DNA of 64,000 bases from Pseudomonas azadiae (GCF_019145355.1 NZ_JAHSTY010000001.1:2418001-2482000); one strand, 5' to 3'. Shown: positions 35,704 through 49,421, counted from the stretch's first letter. The notes: generated by a model not told the origin, from the sequence alone. Numbers and translations: made by a program.

Positions 35704-36867
35704 TTAACCTTTGGCTCGAGTTTCCAATACTTCAACGGCCGGCAGGACTTTGCCTTCAACGAATTCGAGGAATGCGCCACCGCCGGTAGAAATGTAGGAG
35801 ATCTGGTCAGCAACGCCATATTTATCGATAGCCGCCAGGGTGTCGCCGCCGCCGGCGATGGAGAATGCCGAGCTTTCGGCGATGGCCTTGGCCAGCACTT
35901 GGGTGCCGTTGCCGAATTGGTCGAATTCGAACACGCCAACCGGGCCGTTCCACAGGATAGTCCGGGAAGCCTTCAGCAGTTCAGCGAAGTTGGCTGCCGT
36001 TTGCGGGCCGATGTCCAGGATCATATCGTCGTCTGCTACGTCAGCGATCAGCTTGACGGTGGCTTCGGCGCTTTCGGCGAATTCCTTGGCGACTACAACG
36101 TCTACCGGCAATGGCACGCTGACTTTCGCGGCAATGGCGCGGGCGGTGTCGAGCAGGTCCGGCTCGTACAGGGACTTGCCCACCGGGTGGCCGGCGGCGG
36201 CCAGGAAGGTGTTGGCGATGCCGCCGCCGACGATCAGTTGGTTGCAGATCTGGCTCAGGCTGTTGAGCACGTCGAGTTTGGTCGAGACTTTGGAGCCGGC
36301 CACGATGGCGGCCATCGGTTGGGCCGGTGCGCCCAGGGCCTTGCCCAGTGCGTCCAGCTCGGCAGCCAGCAGTGGGCCAGCAGCGGCAACCTTGGCGAAC
36401 TTGGCCACGCCGTGGGTCGAACCTTCGGCGCGGTGGGCGGTGCCGAAAGCGTCCATCACAAACACGTCGCACAGGGCGGCATATTGCTGGGCCAGTTCGT
36501 CGCTGTTCTTTTTCTCGCCCTTGTTGAAGCGCACGTTTTCGAACAGCACGATGTCGCCCGGCTTGACGTCGACGCCGCCGAGGTAATCCGCCACCAGCGG
36601 CACGTCGCGCCCCAGGGCCTTGCTCAGGTAGTCGGCCACAGGCTTGAGGCTGTTTTCGGCAGAGAACTCACCTTCGGTCGGGCGACCCAGGTGGGAGCAG
36701 ACCATCACGGCCGCGCCTTTTTCCAGGGCCAGCTTGATGGTCGGCAGCGAAGCCAGGATTCGCGCATCGCTGGTCACCACACCGTCCTTGACTGGGACGT
36801 TGAGGTCTTCGCGAATCAGTACGCGCTTACCTTGCAGATCGAGGTCGGTCATCTTCAACACGGTCAT
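35704..36867 (-). CDS. pgk: Phosphoglycerate kinase
   Basis: A 387-residue glycolytic kinase interconverting 1,3-bisphosphoglycerate and 3-phosphoglycerate with ADP/ATP. The N-domain signature [30 protein letters not shown]-like [12 protein letters not shown] and the nucleotide-binding [13 protein letters not shown] and [14 protein letters not shown] are present. The start at 36867 ([12 protein letters not shown]) matches family length; upstream in-frame sequence lies in epd. It follows epd by only 17 bp. Confidence 0.97.
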   Translation of the reverse strand: MTVLKMTDLDLQGKRVLIREDLNVPVKDGVVTSDARILASLPTIKLALEKGAAVMVCSHLGRPTEGEFSAENSLKPVADYLSKALGRDVPLVADYLGGVDVKPGDIVLFENVRFNKGEKKNSDELAQQYAALCDVFVMDAFGTAHRAEGSTHGVAKFAKVAAAGPLLAAELDALGKALGAPAQPMAAIVAGSKVSTKLDVLNSLSQICNQLIVGGGIANTFLAAAGHPVGKSLYEPDLLDTARAIAAKVSVPLPVDVVVAKEFAESAEATVKLIADVADDDMILDIGPQTAANFAELLKASRTILWNGPVGVFEFDQFGNGTQVLAKAIAESSAFSIAGGGDTLAAIDKYGVADQISYISTGGGAFLEFVEGKVLPAVEVLETRAKG

Positions 36868-36884
36868 GGGTGGCAGTTCCTGAA

Positions 36885-37940
36885 TTACTGTTGAGGTTGT
36901 TTGGTAGCGATGTGCAGATAATGTTCCGCAACGTCGAGCATTCGATTGGCAAAGCCCCATTCGTTGTCGAACCAGGCCAGGATGTTCACCAGCCTTGGGC
37001 CGGAAACGCGGGTCTGGCTGGCATCGACAATCGCCGAATGCGGGTCGTGGTTGAAATCGCAACTGGCGTGGGGCAACTCGGTATAGGCCAGCAAGCCTTT
37101 GAGCGGGCCGCGGGTGGCGGCGTCGCGCAGGATCCGGTTGACCTCGGTCGCATCGGTGTCGCTCACGGTTTGCAGGGTGATGTCCAGGCAGGACACATTC
37201 ACCGTCGGTACCCGTACGGCTTTGGCCTGGATTCGTCCGGCAAGTTCCGGCAACAGTCGTTCGATGCCGCGCGCCAGGCCGGTGGACACCGGAATCACCG
37301 ACTGGAACGCCGAGCGTGTGCGGCGCAGGTCTTCATGATGATAGGCGTCGATCACCGGCTGGTCGTTCATCGCCGAGTGGATGGTGGTGATCGACACGTA
37401 ATCGATGCCGATCGCCTGGTCCAGCAGGCGCAACAGCGGCACGCTGCAGTTGGTGGTGCACGAAGCGTTGGACACCAGCAGTTCAGCGCCGGTCAGGCAG
37501 TCCTGGTTGATGCCGTAGACGATGGTGGCGTCGACATCCGCCTCGCTGGCCATCGGCTGGGAAAACAGCACACGCGGTGCGCCGGCGTCGAGAAAACGCT
37601 GGCCGTCGGCGCGGGTGTTATAGACACCGGAACACTCCAGCACCAGGTCGACGCCCAGTGCTTTCCAGTCGATGCCTTCGGGGGTGGCACTGCGCAAGAC
37701 CTGCACGCAGTTGCCATTAATGTGCAGACAATCGCCCTCGACCCGCACTTCGCCGGGGAAGCGACCGTGGGTGGAGTCGAAGCGTGTCAGGTATTCGATG
37801 CTGGCCATGTCGGCCAGGTCGTTGATCGCGACAACTTCAAACCCGGCCGCCGCCCCTCGCTCGAACAGCGCACGCAAGACGCAACGGCCAATGCGGCCGT
37901 AGCCGTTGAGTGCAACTTTGTAGGGACGCGGTTGGGGCAT
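36885..37940 (-). CDS. epd: D-erythrose-4-phosphate dehydrogenase (GapB-type)
   Basis: A 351-residue GAPDH-family enzyme with NGYGRIGR at the N-terminus, catalytic Cys in SNASCTTNC and [12 protein letters not shown] at the C-terminus. Its place between tkt and pgk is the classic epd context, where the enzyme oxidises erythrose-4-phosphate for pyridoxal-phosphate synthesis; a glyceraldehyde-3-phosphate role cannot be excluded from sequence. The start at 37940 ([12 protein letters not shown]) is preferred over ATG 37955. Confidence 0.92.
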   Translation of the reverse strand: MPQPRPYKVALNGYGRIGRCVLRALFERGAAAGFEVVAINDLADMASIEYLTRFDSTHGRFPGEVRVEGDCLHINGNCVQVLRSATPEGIDWKALGVDLVLECSGVYNTRADGQRFLDAGAPRVLFSQPMASEADVDATIVYGINQDCLTGAELLVSNASCTTNCSVPLLRLLDQAIGIDYVSITTIHSAMNDQPVIDAYHHEDLRRTRSAFQSVIPVSTGLARGIERLLPELAGRIQAKAVRVPTVNVSCLDITLQTVSDTDATEVNRILRDAATRGPLKGLLAYTELPHASCDFNHDPHSAIVDASQTRVSGPRLVNILAWFDNEWGFANRMLDVAEHYLHIATKQPQQ

Positions 37941-37982
37941 GGGGTTCTCGATCAAGGTGAGTTCGGTGTTGAATGCACCATC

Positions 37983-38053
37983 GCCATCGCGGGCAAGCCC
38001 GCTCCCACAGTAGACCGCAATCCACCTGTGGGAGCGGGCTTGCCCGCGATAGC
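37983..38053. repeat. REP pair between tkt and epd
   Basis: Inverted ATCGCGGGCAAGCCCGCTCCCAC and GTGGGAGCGGGCTTGCCCGCGAT units about 20 bp apart, inside the tkt-epd-pgk gene row. Confidence 0.92.
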
Positions 38054-38078
38054 GCCAGTACAGACAACGCAGACTGAC

Positions 38079-40076
38079 TTAGTCTTCCAGCAGTTCTTCA
38101 GCCTGCCCCAGGATGTTTTCCAGAGTAAAGCCGAACTCTTCGAACAAGGCTGGCGCCGGCGCCGACTCACCGTAGGTGGTCATGCCGATGACGCGGCCTT
38201 CCAGGCCCACATACTTGTACCAGTAGTCGGCGTGCGCCGCTTCGATGGCGATACGCGCGCTGACCTGCAACGGCAATACCGATTGCTTGTAGCCCGCGTC
38301 CTGGGCTTCGAACACGCTGGTGCACGGCATGGACACCACGCGTACGTTGCGGCCTTGCGCGGTCAGCTTGTCGTAGGCCTGAACGGTCAGGCCCACTTCG
38401 GAACCGGTGGAGATCAGGATCAGCTCCGGCTCGCCGATGCAGTCCTTGAGCACGTAGCCGCCACGGCTGATGTCGGCGATCTGCGCGTCGCTGCGCACCT
38501 GGTGTTGCAGGTTCTGGCGCGAGAAGATCAGCGCCGAAGGGCCGTCCTTGCGCTCGATGGCGTGCTTCCAGGCCACCGCGGATTCCACCGCGTCGGCCGG
38601 GCGCCAGCAATCCAGGTTCGGCGTGGTGCGCAGGCTGGTCAATTGCTCGACCGGCTGGTGCGTCGGGCCGTCTTCGCCCAGGCCGATGGAGTCGTGGGTG
38701 TACACGTGGATCACACGCTTCTTCATCAGCGCGGCCATGCGCACGGCGTTGCGCGCGTATTCCATGAACATCAGGAAGGTCGCGCCGTAAGGCACCAGGC
38801 CGCCGTGCAGGGACACGCCGTTCATGATGGCGCTCATGCCGAACTCGCGCACGCCGTAGTACATGTAGTTGCCGCTGGCGTCTTCAGCGGTCACGCCTTT
38901 GCAGCCCTTCCACAGGGTCAGGTTGGAACCGGCCAGGTCGGCCGAACCGCCGAGGAACTCAGGCAGCAGCGGGCCGAAGGCATTCAGGGTGTTCTGGCTG
39001 GCTTTGCGGCTGGCGATGGTCTCGCCCTTGGCCGCGACTTCGGCGATGTAGGCCGAGGCTTTTTCCGAGAAGTCGGCAGGCAGGTCACCGGCCAGGCGAC
39101 GCACCAGCTCGTTGGCCAACTCAGGGAATTCGGCGGAGTAGGCCGCGAAGCGCTGGTCCCACTCGGCTTCGGCGGCCAGGCCTTTTTCCTTGGCATCCCA
39201 TTCGGCGTAGATGTCGGCCGGGATCTCGAACGGGCCGTGGTTCCACTTCAGCGCTTCACGGGTCAGGGCGATTTCCGCGTCACCCAGCGGGGCGCCGTGG
39301 CAGTCTTCCTTGCCTTGCTTGTTCGGCGAGCCGAAGCCGATGGTGGTCTTGCAGCAGATCAGGGTCGGCTGCGCGCTCTTGCGTGCGGTGTCGATGGCGA
39401 TCTTGATTTCTTCCGGATCGTGGCCGTCGACGTTGCGGATCACCTGCCAGTTGTAGGCTTCGAAACGCTTAGGGGTGTCATCGGTGAACCAGCCTTCGAC
39501 TTCGCCGTCGATGGAAATGCCGTTGTCATCGTAGAAAGCGATCAGCTTGCCCAGGCCCAGGGTACCGGCCAGGGAGGAAACTTCGTGGGAAATGCCTTCC
39601 ATCATGCAGCCATCACCCAGGAACACGTAGGTGTGGTGGTCGACAATATCGTGGCCAGGGCGGTTGAACTGCGCGCCCAGGACTTTTTCAGCCAGCGCGA
39701 AGCCAACGGCGTTGGCCAGGCCCTGGCCCAGGGGACCGGTGGTGGTCTCGACGCCTGGGGTATAGCCGAATTCCGGGTGGCCCGGGGTGCGGCTGTGCAG
39801 CTGGCGGAAGCTCTTGAGGTCATCAATGGTGACGTCGTAGCCAGTCAGGTGCAGCAGCGAGTAGATCAGCATCGAGCCGTGGCCGTTGGACAGCACGAAG
39901 CGGTCACGGTCGGCAAACGATGGATTGCTCGGGTTGTGTTTCAGGTAGTCACGCCAAAGTACCTCGGCGATATCCGCCATGCCCATCGGGGCACCGGGAT
40001 GGCCGCTGTTGGCTTTTTGCACGGCATCCATGCTGAGGGCACGAATGGCGTTGGCACGCTCACGACGGCTGGGCAT
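38079..40076 (-). CDS. tkt: Transketolase
   Basis: A 665-residue thiamine-diphosphate enzyme transferring two-carbon ketol units in the pentose phosphate pathway. It shows the N-terminal [25 protein letters not shown], the ThDP motif ([18 protein letters not shown]) and the middle-domain [20 protein letters not shown]. The start has AGGAG at good spacing. First gene of the tkt-epd-pgk series, making erythrose-4-phosphate for Epd and aromatic synthesis. Confidence 0.97.
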   Translation of the reverse strand: MPSRRERANAIRALSMDAVQKANSGHPGAPMGMADIAEVLWRDYLKHNPSNPSFADRDRFVLSNGHGSMLIYSLLHLTGYDVTIDDLKSFRQLHSRTPGHPEFGYTPGVETTTGPLGQGLANAVGFALAEKVLGAQFNRPGHDIVDHHTYVFLGDGCMMEGISHEVSSLAGTLGLGKLIAFYDDNGISIDGEVEGWFTDDTPKRFEAYNWQVIRNVDGHDPEEIKIAIDTARKSAQPTLICCKTTIGFGSPNKQGKEDCHGAPLGDAEIALTREALKWNHGPFEIPADIYAEWDAKEKGLAAEAEWDQRFAAYSAEFPELANELVRRLAGDLPADFSEKASAYIAEVAAKGETIASRKASQNTLNAFGPLLPEFLGGSADLAGSNLTLWKGCKGVTAEDASGNYMYYGVREFGMSAIMNGVSLHGGLVPYGATFLMFMEYARNAVRMAALMKKRVIHVYTHDSIGLGEDGPTHQPVEQLTSLRTTPNLDCWRPADAVESAVAWKHAIERKDGPSALIFSRQNLQHQVRSDAQIADISRGGYVLKDCIGEPELILISTGSEVGLTVQAYDKLTAQGRNVRVVSMPCTSVFEAQDAGYKQSVLPLQVSARIAIEAAHADYWYKYVGLEGRVIGMTTYGESAPAPALFEEFGFTLENILGQAEELLED

Positions 40077-40269
40077 CGCTGATCTCCTGGGGGCTTGAAT
40101 AAAGAAACGGAAAAAAGGACCGGCATTTTCCCTCAGCCACCGCCTGCGGGCAATGACAGATAGTCACTTGGGGAGGTTTTTCCTGTGCATTGGGCGCCAA
40201 TCCCTTGCAGAAACCTTCGGCCGGTTCGTCCAAAGGTTATGGCGCCGGCTTATAACCGCCACTTATCGA

Positions 40270-40295
40270 TCAATATCAAAACTTTTTGATATTGA
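40270..40295. promoter_or_regulatory. Operator of the ArsR-methyltransferase/metK operon
   Basis: A perfect 26-bp inverted repeat: TCAATATCAAAA, two bases (CT), then TTTTGATATTGA. It lies 40 bp before the regulator start and is the obvious binding site for an ArsR-type dimer, suggesting autoregulation. The rest of the 259-bp gap (40077-40335) holds the divergent tkt promoter. Confidence 0.8.
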
Positions 40296-40335
40296 CCTTG
40301 CAGGGATATCCACCCGTCACTAGACTGCTGGCCTT

Positions 40336-41331
40336 ATGAATCTACCCATGTCCTCACTGCGCCCCGACGACGGCGATGAACTGGCAGCCTTATGCAAGGC
40401 CGCCGGCGACCCGTTGCGCCTGAACGTACTGCGCGCATTGGCCAACGATTCCTTTGGTGTACTGGAGCTGGCGCAGATCTTCGCCATCGGCCAGTCCGGC
40501 ATGAGCCACCACTTGAAGGTGTTGGCCCAGGCCGACCTGGTGGCTACGCGCCGTGAAGGCAATGCGATTTTCTACCGTCGCGCCCTGCCCCACACCGAGC
40601 TGCTCGGCGGCAGATTGCACGCCGCCCTGCTCGAAGAAGTGGACGGCCTGAGCCTTCCGGGCGAGGTACAAGCGCGCATCGGCCAGGTTCACGGCCAGCG
40701 CGCAGCGGCCAGCCAAGATTTTTTCGCACGGGTTGCCGAGAAGTTTCGCGCCCAGCAAGACCTGATCGCCGGGCTTGCCCAATACCGCGACAGCGTACTG
40801 GCGCTGCTGGACAAGCTGAGCTTCAGTGATGAGGCCACGGCGCTGGAAGTCGGCCCTGGCGATGGCGGATTCCTGCCGGAACTGGCGCGGCGCTTCCATC
40901 AGGTCACTGCGCTGGACAACAGCCCGGCGATGCTCGAACTGGCGCGCCAGCTCTGTGAGCGCGAGTCGCTGGGCAATGTCAGCCTGCAGTTGGCCGATGC
41001 GTTGGACGGCACCACGATCAAGGCCGACTGCGTGGTGCTGAACATGGTCTTGCACCATTTCGCCGCACCCGCCGACGCCCTCAAGCAAATGGCCGGGCTG
41101 CTGCACCCCGGCGGTAGCCTGCTGGTGACGGATTTATGCAGCCACAACCAGAATTGGGCCAGGGAGGCCTGCGGTGATCTCTGGTTGGGTTTTGAACAGG
41201 ACGATCTGGCCCGTTGGGCCACCGCTGCGGGACTCGTTCCCGGGGAAAGCCTCTATGTAGGTTTACGTAATGGTTTCCAGATCCAGGTCCGCCATTTTCA
41301 GCGGCCGGCTGGCGACACTCACCATCGGTAA
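40336..41331 (+). CDS. ArsR-type regulator fused to a SAM-dependent methyltransferase domain
   Basis: A 331-residue fusion. Residues 15-90 are an ArsR winged helix (CKAAGDPLRLNVLRALAND, LAQIFAIGQSGMSHHLKVL); residues about 130-320 are a class I methyltransferase fold with motif I EVGPGDGG (171-178) and LHHFAAPADALKQMAGLLHPGG. The metal-site cysteines of classic ArsR are not seen. It is 18 bp upstream of metK, so the ligand is likely SAM or SAH. SahR, an ArsR-family regulator of SAM/SAH recycling in Proteobacteria, is the best functional guess. Confidence 0.85.
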   Translation: MNLPMSSLRPDDGDELAALCKAAGDPLRLNVLRALANDSFGVLELAQIFAIGQSGMSHHLKVLAQADLVATRREGNAIFYRRALPHTELLGGRLHAALLEEVDGLSLPGEVQARIGQVHGQRAAASQDFFARVAEKFRAQQDLIAGLAQYRDSVLALLDKLSFSDEATALEVGPGDGGFLPELARRFHQVTALDNSPAMLELARQLCERESLGNVSLQLADALDGTTIKADCVVLNMVLHHFAAPADALKQMAGLLHPGGSLLVTDLCSHNQNWAREACGDLWLGFEQDDLARWATAAGLVPGESLYVGLRNGFQIQVRHFQRPAGDTHHR

Positions 41332-41349
41332 AATCAGGAAAACATCGAG

Positions 41350-44304
<2,955 letters not shown>

Positions 44305-44343
44305 GCCCCAGCCGGCCATCAGACTGCGACAACGGAGCCCCAC

Positions 44344-44739
44344 ATGAAATTTATAGCCCCCTTTGCCTTGCTGACCTTCGCAAGCTTCATGACCACGCCA
44401 CTGCTGGCTGCCGAGCAAGCGCCCCAACTGACCGGCTGCGCCGCCAAGCGCCAAGCCATCAGCACCCAGATCGAACAGGCCAAGGCTCACGGCAACAGCG
44501 CGCAACAAGCCGGCCTGGAAAAAGCCCTGAGCGAAGTCACCGCCAACTGCACCGATGCGTCCTTGAAGAAAGAACGGGAAAACAAAGTGCTCGACGCCAA
44601 GCAAGAAGTCAGCCGCCGTCAGGCCGACCTGGACAAGGCCATGAAAAAAGGCGACGCCGAAAAGATCAACAAACGTAAGGACAAGCTCGCCGAGTCCCGC
44701 AAGGAGCTGCAGGAAGCGGTGGAAGAGCTCGATCAGTAA
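44344..44739 (+). CDS. DUF1090 periplasmic protein
   Basis: A 131-residue protein with a signal peptide (cleavage likely after PLLAA) and a highly charged helical mature part rich in Lys/Glu/Gln, typical of DUF1090 (YqjC-like). Two cysteines (TGCAAK and TANCTD) are conserved in the family. Function unknown. AACGGAG-type Shine-Dalgarno upstream. Confidence 0.82.
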   Translation: MKFIAPFALLTFASFMTTPLLAAEQAPQLTGCAAKRQAISTQIEQAKAHGNSAQQAGLEKALSEVTANCTDASLKKERENKVLDAKQEVSRRQADLDKAMKKGDAEKINKRKDKLAESRKELQEAVEELDQ

Positions 44740-44745
44740 AACCGG

Positions 44746-45195
44746 TCAGTGGTCCCGGAACTGCTTATGGCACGCGCTGCAGGCATCTTCGACTTTCTGC
44801 ACTGCGGGCCTCAGGTTGCTGGCTTTGTAGGGCTGGACCCGGCTGGCGGCCACCAATTCACCGGTGGCCGCTTCCAGGTCGCGGGCCAGTTGTTGGAATT
44901 GCGCCTGTTTGCGCCACACATCGTCCTTGGCGCTGGTGTGCTCTTCTTCGCGCACGCTCGGGAAATGCTTCCACGGTTCATGGGACAACGCGTCCAACTT
45001 GACCGCGCCTTCGGCGAACCTGGCGCCGTCGAACGGGATACGCCCACGCAGCATGCCGCCCAGGTCTTCATTGGTCTTGAGCATCTGCTTGAAGATGGCC
45101 TTGCGTTGGCCCAGCGGCGAATTCGGGTCAACGCCGCCGCAGGCGGACAGTGCCAGGCAGGCCAGCAGTACAACAGTCAGTCTTTTAAAAGTCAT
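44746..45195 (-). CDS. Cytochrome c'-type lipoprotein
   Basis: A 149-residue protein with a lipobox (LALSAC) and a single heme-binding CSACH near the C-terminus, the layout of four-helix cytochromes c' and c556. It is probably anchored in the periplasm as a small electron carrier or gas-binding protein. The start at 45195 (MTFKRLTVVLL) gives a proper lipoprotein signal; the longer frame from 45255 does not. Confidence 0.85.
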   Translation of the reverse strand: MTFKRLTVVLLACLALSACGGVDPNSPLGQRKAIFKQMLKTNEDLGGMLRGRIPFDGARFAEGAVKLDALSHEPWKHFPSVREEEHTSAKDDVWRKQAQFQQLARDLEAATGELVAASRVQPYKASNLRPAVQKVEDACSACHKQFRDH

Positions 45196-45324
45196 GGTGG
45201 CTTCGAGGTCACGGGAAACGGCGGCCAGTATCCCCGCCCCGTCCCTAAAGGCCAATAGCCCTATTATTAATAAGGGTTGCCCGGCAGCGCTGCGGCGCGG
45301 GCAATCGCTTCAGGAAGTGTTTGT

Positions 45325-46509
45325 ATGAATGTCACGTTGAAACCCTGGAGCCGCCGCCTGGCGTGGGCTCTGCCGATGATCGCACTGCTGGCCGGCTGTG
45401 ACGCGGGCAAAGAAGCCGCCAAAGATGAAACTGCCAAGCCCCACGCCGTTGCCACTTATGTCAGCGCGCCCTGGGAAGCCCTGCCGACGGTGTCCGACAG
45501 CGACCTGCTGGCCGGTTTCGAATCCTGGCGCAGCGCCTGCCAACGCCTCAAGGCCGACCCAGTGTGGGGCACGACCTGCGCCGCCGCCACCGCAGTGCCC
45601 AGTGATGCGGTGGCAGTGCGCGGGTTTCTCAAGGAGCGCCTGGATGTGTTCGGCCTGCGCTCGGCCGACAACACCCCGAACGGTTTGATCACCGGCTACT
45701 ACGAACCGGTCTACCCCGGCAGCCTGACCAAGACCGCCACCGCCAACGTACCGGTGTATGGCGTGCCGGATGACCTGATTATCGTCAACCTGGAAAGCAT
45801 CTACCCCGAGCTCAAGGGCAAGCGCCTGCGCGGTCGCCTGGAAGGCCGTGTGCTCAAGCCCTACGACGACGCCAGCGCCATCAACGGTCAGGGCTCAACG
45901 GCCAAACCGATCGCCTGGCTGACAGACCCGATGGACCTGCAGTTCCTGCAGATCCAAGGCTCGGGCCGGATTCAACTACCCGGCGGGCGCCAACTGCGCG
46001 TCGGTTATGGCGACCAGAACGGCTACCCCTATCGCCCGATTGGCCGCTGGCTGGTGGAGCAAGGCGAGCTGAAGAAGGAAGACGTGACCATGGGTGCCAT
46101 CAGCGCATGGGCCAAGGCGCACCCGCAGCGTATTCCGCAACTGCTGGCGAGCAACCCTAGCTATGTGTTCTTCAGCGCCCGGCCCGATAGCAACGAAGGG
46201 CCGCGCGGCTCACTGAACGTGCCACTGACGGCCGGCTACAGCGTGGCGGTGGATCGCAAGGTGATTCCGCTGGGCAGCCTGTTGTGGCTGTCGACCACCA
46301 AGCCGGACGGTTCGCCGATCACCCGGCCGGTGGCGGCACAGGACACCGGCGGTGCAATTACCGGCGAAGTGCGCGCAGACTTGTTCTGGGGCACCGGTGC
46401 TGCGGCGGGTGAGCTGGCAGGCAACATGAAACAGCAGGGGCAAATCTGGATGCTGTGGCCTAAAGGCGCGGCGCTGCCGCGGGTGCCGGATGTAAGTACC
46501 GGGAGCTAA
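45325..46509 (+). CDS. mltA: Membrane-bound lytic murein transglycosylase A
   Basis: A 394-residue lipoprotein (lipobox LLAGC) cleaving peptidoglycan glycan strands to 1,6-anhydro products. The N-terminal MltA domain (ITGYYEPVYPGS, QIQGSGRIQLPGG, RVGYGDQNGYPYRPIG) is followed by the 3D domain (QDTGGAITGEVRADLFWGTG), whose aspartates form the catalytic site. ATG 45325 follows AGGAAG. Confidence 0.96.
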   Translation: MNVTLKPWSRRLAWALPMIALLAGCDAGKEAAKDETAKPHAVATYVSAPWEALPTVSDSDLLAGFESWRSACQRLKADPVWGTTCAAATAVPSDAVAVRGFLKERLDVFGLRSADNTPNGLITGYYEPVYPGSLTKTATANVPVYGVPDDLIIVNLESIYPELKGKRLRGRLEGRVLKPYDDASAINGQGSTAKPIAWLTDPMDLQFLQIQGSGRIQLPGGRQLRVGYGDQNGYPYRPIGRWLVEQGELKKEDVTMGAISAWAKAHPQRIPQLLASNPSYVFFSARPDSNEGPRGSLNVPLTAGYSVAVDRKVIPLGSLLWLSTTKPDGSPITRPVAAQDTGGAITGEVRADLFWGTGAAAGELAGNMKQQGQIWMLWPKGAALPRVPDVSTGS

Positions 46510-46530
46510 CCAACGCTGGAGATCAAAAAT

Positions 46531-46635
46531 GTGGGAGCGGGCTTGCTCGCGAATGCGGTAGGTCAGTCGACCTCTTCAGTGACTGACCCACCGCATTCGC
46601 GGGCAAGCCCGCTCCCACACAAGCCAGCTCCCACA
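46531..46635. repeat. REP doublet plus an extra half unit
   Basis: An inverted doublet (GTGGGAGCGGGCTTGCTCGCG, GCGGGCAAGCCCGCTCCCAC) followed directly by an extra AAGCCAGCTCCCAC half unit, between convergent genes. Confidence 0.9.
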
Positions 46636-46653
46636 AGGGATAGGCGTCAGGCT

Positions 46654-47040
46654 CTAGATCGAGACGAAGAAGAAACTCGCAACCAACACCATCCCCACAA
46701 GCCACACCAGCGAACGCAGCATCGCCCAGTCCGCCAGGTAGCAGATGATGTACAGCAGGCGGCTGGTGATAAACAGCACCGCCAGCACATTGATGGTGAC
46801 CAATTCGGCCGTGCCCGCCAAATGCGCGATAATCACGGCCGCCGCAAATGCCGGGGTCACTTCAAAGCTGTTGAGCTGGGCATTGTGAGCACGCTTGGCA
46901 AGCCCCTCGAGTGTCTCCAGGAAGGCCCGTGGATCGTGATTGTGCTGCGGCCGGAATTTACCGCCGCTGAACTTGGCGACCCCTGTGCACAGGTAAGGCA
47001 GAAAAATAGCGATCAACACGCACCAGAAAGCAACCGTCAT
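46654..47040 (-). CDS. MAPEG-family membrane protein
   Basis: A 128-residue protein with four hydrophobic segments and the MAPEG pattern (AHNAQLNSFEVTPAFAAAVI, ITSRLLYIICYLADWAMLRSLVW). Bacterial MAPEG proteins are glutathione-related or of unknown role; no substrate can be assigned. Confidence 0.82.
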   Translation of the reverse strand: MTVAFWCVLIAIFLPYLCTGVAKFSGGKFRPQHNHDPRAFLETLEGLAKRAHNAQLNSFEVTPAFAAAVIIAHLAGTAELVTINVLAVLFITSRLLYIICYLADWAMLRSLVWLVGMVLVASFFFVSI

Positions 47041-47209
47041 GACTTATTCCTTTTTTGGTTTTTAAACAGCAATTTGAGTTTTAGCACTAAAAATGCCAGG
47101 CCGCACCCACCCGCCAGGAGCCTTACAGAGCCCAAAGGTTCTGTCACGCGGATGCCCAACGCCCTGCAACCCCATTGACACTCCCCCACCCAACGCCCAA
47201 GGACCCCGG

Positions 47210-48469
47210 ATGCTTGAACTTGTCGCCGCCTTCATTTGCCTCACCACCCTGCTCACCTATGTGAACTTCCGTTTTATCGGCCTGCCGCCCACCATTGGTG
47301 TGATGGTGACGGCCCTGCTGTTTTCGCTGATCCTGCAGGGCTTGAGTTTTCTCGGCTATCCAGGCTTGGAAGAACGCATCCAGCAGTTGATCGGCCAGAT
47401 CGACTTTGGCGATTTGCTGATGAACTGGATGCTCTCCTTCCTGCTGTTCGCCGGCGCCTTGCACGTCAACCTGAACGACCTGCGCAGTTACCGCTGGCCT
47501 ATCGGCCTGCTGGCGACCTTCGGCGTGTTGATCGCTACCGCGGTCATCGGCAGCCTGGCGTATTACATCTTTGCCCTGTTTGGCTGGCACGTCAGCTTCC
47601 TCTACTGCCTGCTGTTCGGCGCGCTGATATCCCCCACCGACCCGATTGCGGTGCTGGGTGTATTGCGCACCGCCAATGCCTCTAAACCCTTGAAAACCAC
47701 CATCGTCGGCGAGTCGCTGTTCAACGACGGCACCGCCGTGGTGGTCTTCACCGTGCTGCTGGGCATCGCACAGCTGGGCGAAACCCCTACACTGAGCGCC
47801 ACCGCCATGCTGTTCGCCCATGAAGCCATTGGTGGCGTGGTGTTCGGCGGCCTGATCGGCTATCTGGTGTACCTGATGATCAAGAGCATCGAACAACACC
47901 AGATTGAAGTGATGCTGACCCTCGCCCTGGTGATCGGCGGCTCGGCGATGGCCACTGAACTGCACGTCTCCGCGCCGATTGCGATGGTGGTGGCCGGCCT
48001 GATCATCGGCAACCTGGGGCGCAAGCTGGCGATGAACGACATGACCCGCCGCTACCTCGACGGTTTCTGGGAACTGCTCGACGACATGCTCAACGCTCTG
48101 CTGTTCGCGCTGATCGGCATGGAGCTGCTGCTATTGCCGTTCAACTGGCTGCACGTATTCGCCGCCAGCCTGTTGGCCGTGGCGATCCTGCTGTCACGCC
48201 TGCTCACGGTCGCCCCGGCAATCCTGCTGCTGCGCCGCTGGCGCACGGTGCCACGCGGCACCATCCGCATTCTGACCTGGGGCGGCTTGCGCGGCGGGGT
48301 GTCGGTGGCATTGGCGCTGGCCCTGCCATTGGGCCCGGAGCGTGACCTGCTGTTGAGCATCACCTACATCGTGGTGTTGTCGTCGATCCTGTTGCAGGGG
48401 TTGAGCATCGGCAAGCTGGTCAAGCGCGTGACCCGGGACGAGCCCCAGGCCGCGCCAGACGCTCACTGA
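47210..48469 (+). CDS. CPA1-type Na+/H+ antiporter
   Basis: A 419-residue cation/proton antiporter with about twelve hydrophobic segments. The CPA1 signatures are present: FGALISPTDPIAVLGVL (the ion-site aspartate) and GESLFNDGTAVVVFTVLLG. The start at 47210 (MLELVAAFICL) is chosen over an in-frame ATG at 47093 because the membrane domain begins directly. It overlaps the FNT channel gene tail-to-tail by 7 bp. Confidence 0.9.
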   Translation: MLELVAAFICLTTLLTYVNFRFIGLPPTIGVMVTALLFSLILQGLSFLGYPGLEERIQQLIGQIDFGDLLMNWMLSFLLFAGALHVNLNDLRSYRWPIGLLATFGVLIATAVIGSLAYYIFALFGWHVSFLYCLLFGALISPTDPIAVLGVLRTANASKPLKTTIVGESLFNDGTAVVVFTVLLGIAQLGETPTLSATAMLFAHEAIGGVVFGGLIGYLVYLMIKSIEQHQIEVMLTLALVIGGSAMATELHVSAPIAMVVAGLIIGNLGRKLAMNDMTRRYLDGFWELLDDMLNALLFALIGMELLLLPFNWLHVFAASLLAVAILLSRLLTVAPAILLLRRWRTVPRGTIRILTWGGLRGGVSVALALALPLGPERDLLLSITYIVVLSSILLQGLSIGKLVKRVTRDEPQAAPDAH

Positions 48470-49350
48470 TTTTTGTTGATAGGCTGCGGATGCCTCGGGT
48501 CCGCAGCCTTCTTGCCGGGCAGGCTGCTTTCGCTGCGAATCTGCGCATGGCTGATCAGCGCGAAGATAAAGCTGCCGCCAATGATATTGCCCGCCAGGGT
48601 CGGACCGGCAAATATGAGCCAGAAGTCTTTCCACGGCAATTCGCCAGCAAACACCAGGTAAGACACTTCCGCCGACCCTACGACGATGTGGGTAAAGTCT
48701 CCCAGCGCCATGAGGTAGGTGATCAGGATGATGATGAACATCTTGGCGTTTTCCATCGACGGGATCATCCACACCATGGTGGCGATCATCCAGCCGGAGA
48801 CGATGCCCTTGGCAAACATCTGGCCGCTGTCGTTCTCCATGATCTTGCGCCCGATTTCGAGGAAGGCCAGGTCGGTCTTGGCATCGAAGATCGGCAGGTG
48901 CAGCATCACATAAGCCACCAGCAAGGTACCGCACAGGTTGCCCACCAGCACCACCGTCCATAACCGCAACAGCCGGCCGGCGTTGCCCAGCGTGGGTTTG
49001 CTCATTACCGGCAGCACCGCGGTCAGGGTGTTTTCGGTGAACAATTGCTGACGCGCGAGGATCACCGCGAGAAAGCCCGCGCAATAACCGAAGCTGGCGA
49101 TCACCTTGAACCCTTCGCCATCCGGCAGGCGCGAATTAAGCAACCCCATCGCCATCAATGACAGGCCCATGGTCAGCCCGGCCGCCAGCGCCGACCACCA
49201 CAAGGCAGCGACACTGCGTTCCAGTTCCTGATCGCCCTGGGTACGGATAATCTCGTGTAGCACAGCCGCACGCGGCGGCTGGTTTTTGTCAACGTCGTGC
49301 TGTTCTTCCTGCGACAGGTTGGGGGTCTTGCCGTCTGCTTGATTGGCCAT
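48463..49350 (-). CDS. Formate/nitrite-transporter (FNT) family channel
   Basis: A 295-residue inner-membrane channel protein with a hydrophilic N-terminal segment of about 55 residues and six membrane segments. The FNT signatures are seen as WSALAAGLTMGLSLMAMGLL and LVGNLCGTLLVAYVML. The longer N-terminus resembles the YfdC subgroup rather than FocA or NirC, so the anion carried is uncertain. No formate or nitrite metabolism genes are nearby. Confidence 0.85.
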   Translation of the reverse strand: MANQADGKTPNLSQEEQHDVDKNQPPRAAVLHEIIRTQGDQELERSVAALWWSALAAGLTMGLSLMAMGLLNSRLPDGEGFKVIASFGYCAGFLAVILARQQLFTENTLTAVLPVMSKPTLGNAGRLLRLWTVVLVGNLCGTLLVAYVMLHLPIFDAKTDLAFLEIGRKIMENDSGQMFAKGIVSGWMIATMVWMIPSMENAKMFIIILITYLMALGDFTHIVVGSAEVSYLVFAGELPWKDFWLIFAGPTLAGNIIGGSFIFALISHAQIRSESSLPGKKAADPRHPQPINKNQ

Positions 49351-49421
49351 GATGTACCAGAGTCCGAGGGATGCCTGTAGCTACGACATGCCGCGGCGAT
49401 GGCTGTTCAGTGGCCAGGCAA

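Noticed and set aside
36870..40082. A 1070-codon open frame on the plus strand
   Set aside because: It is antisense to epd and tkt, whose motifs are complete; long antisense frames are common in GC-rich genes. The protein is rich in His, Gln, Arg and Gly without any domain.
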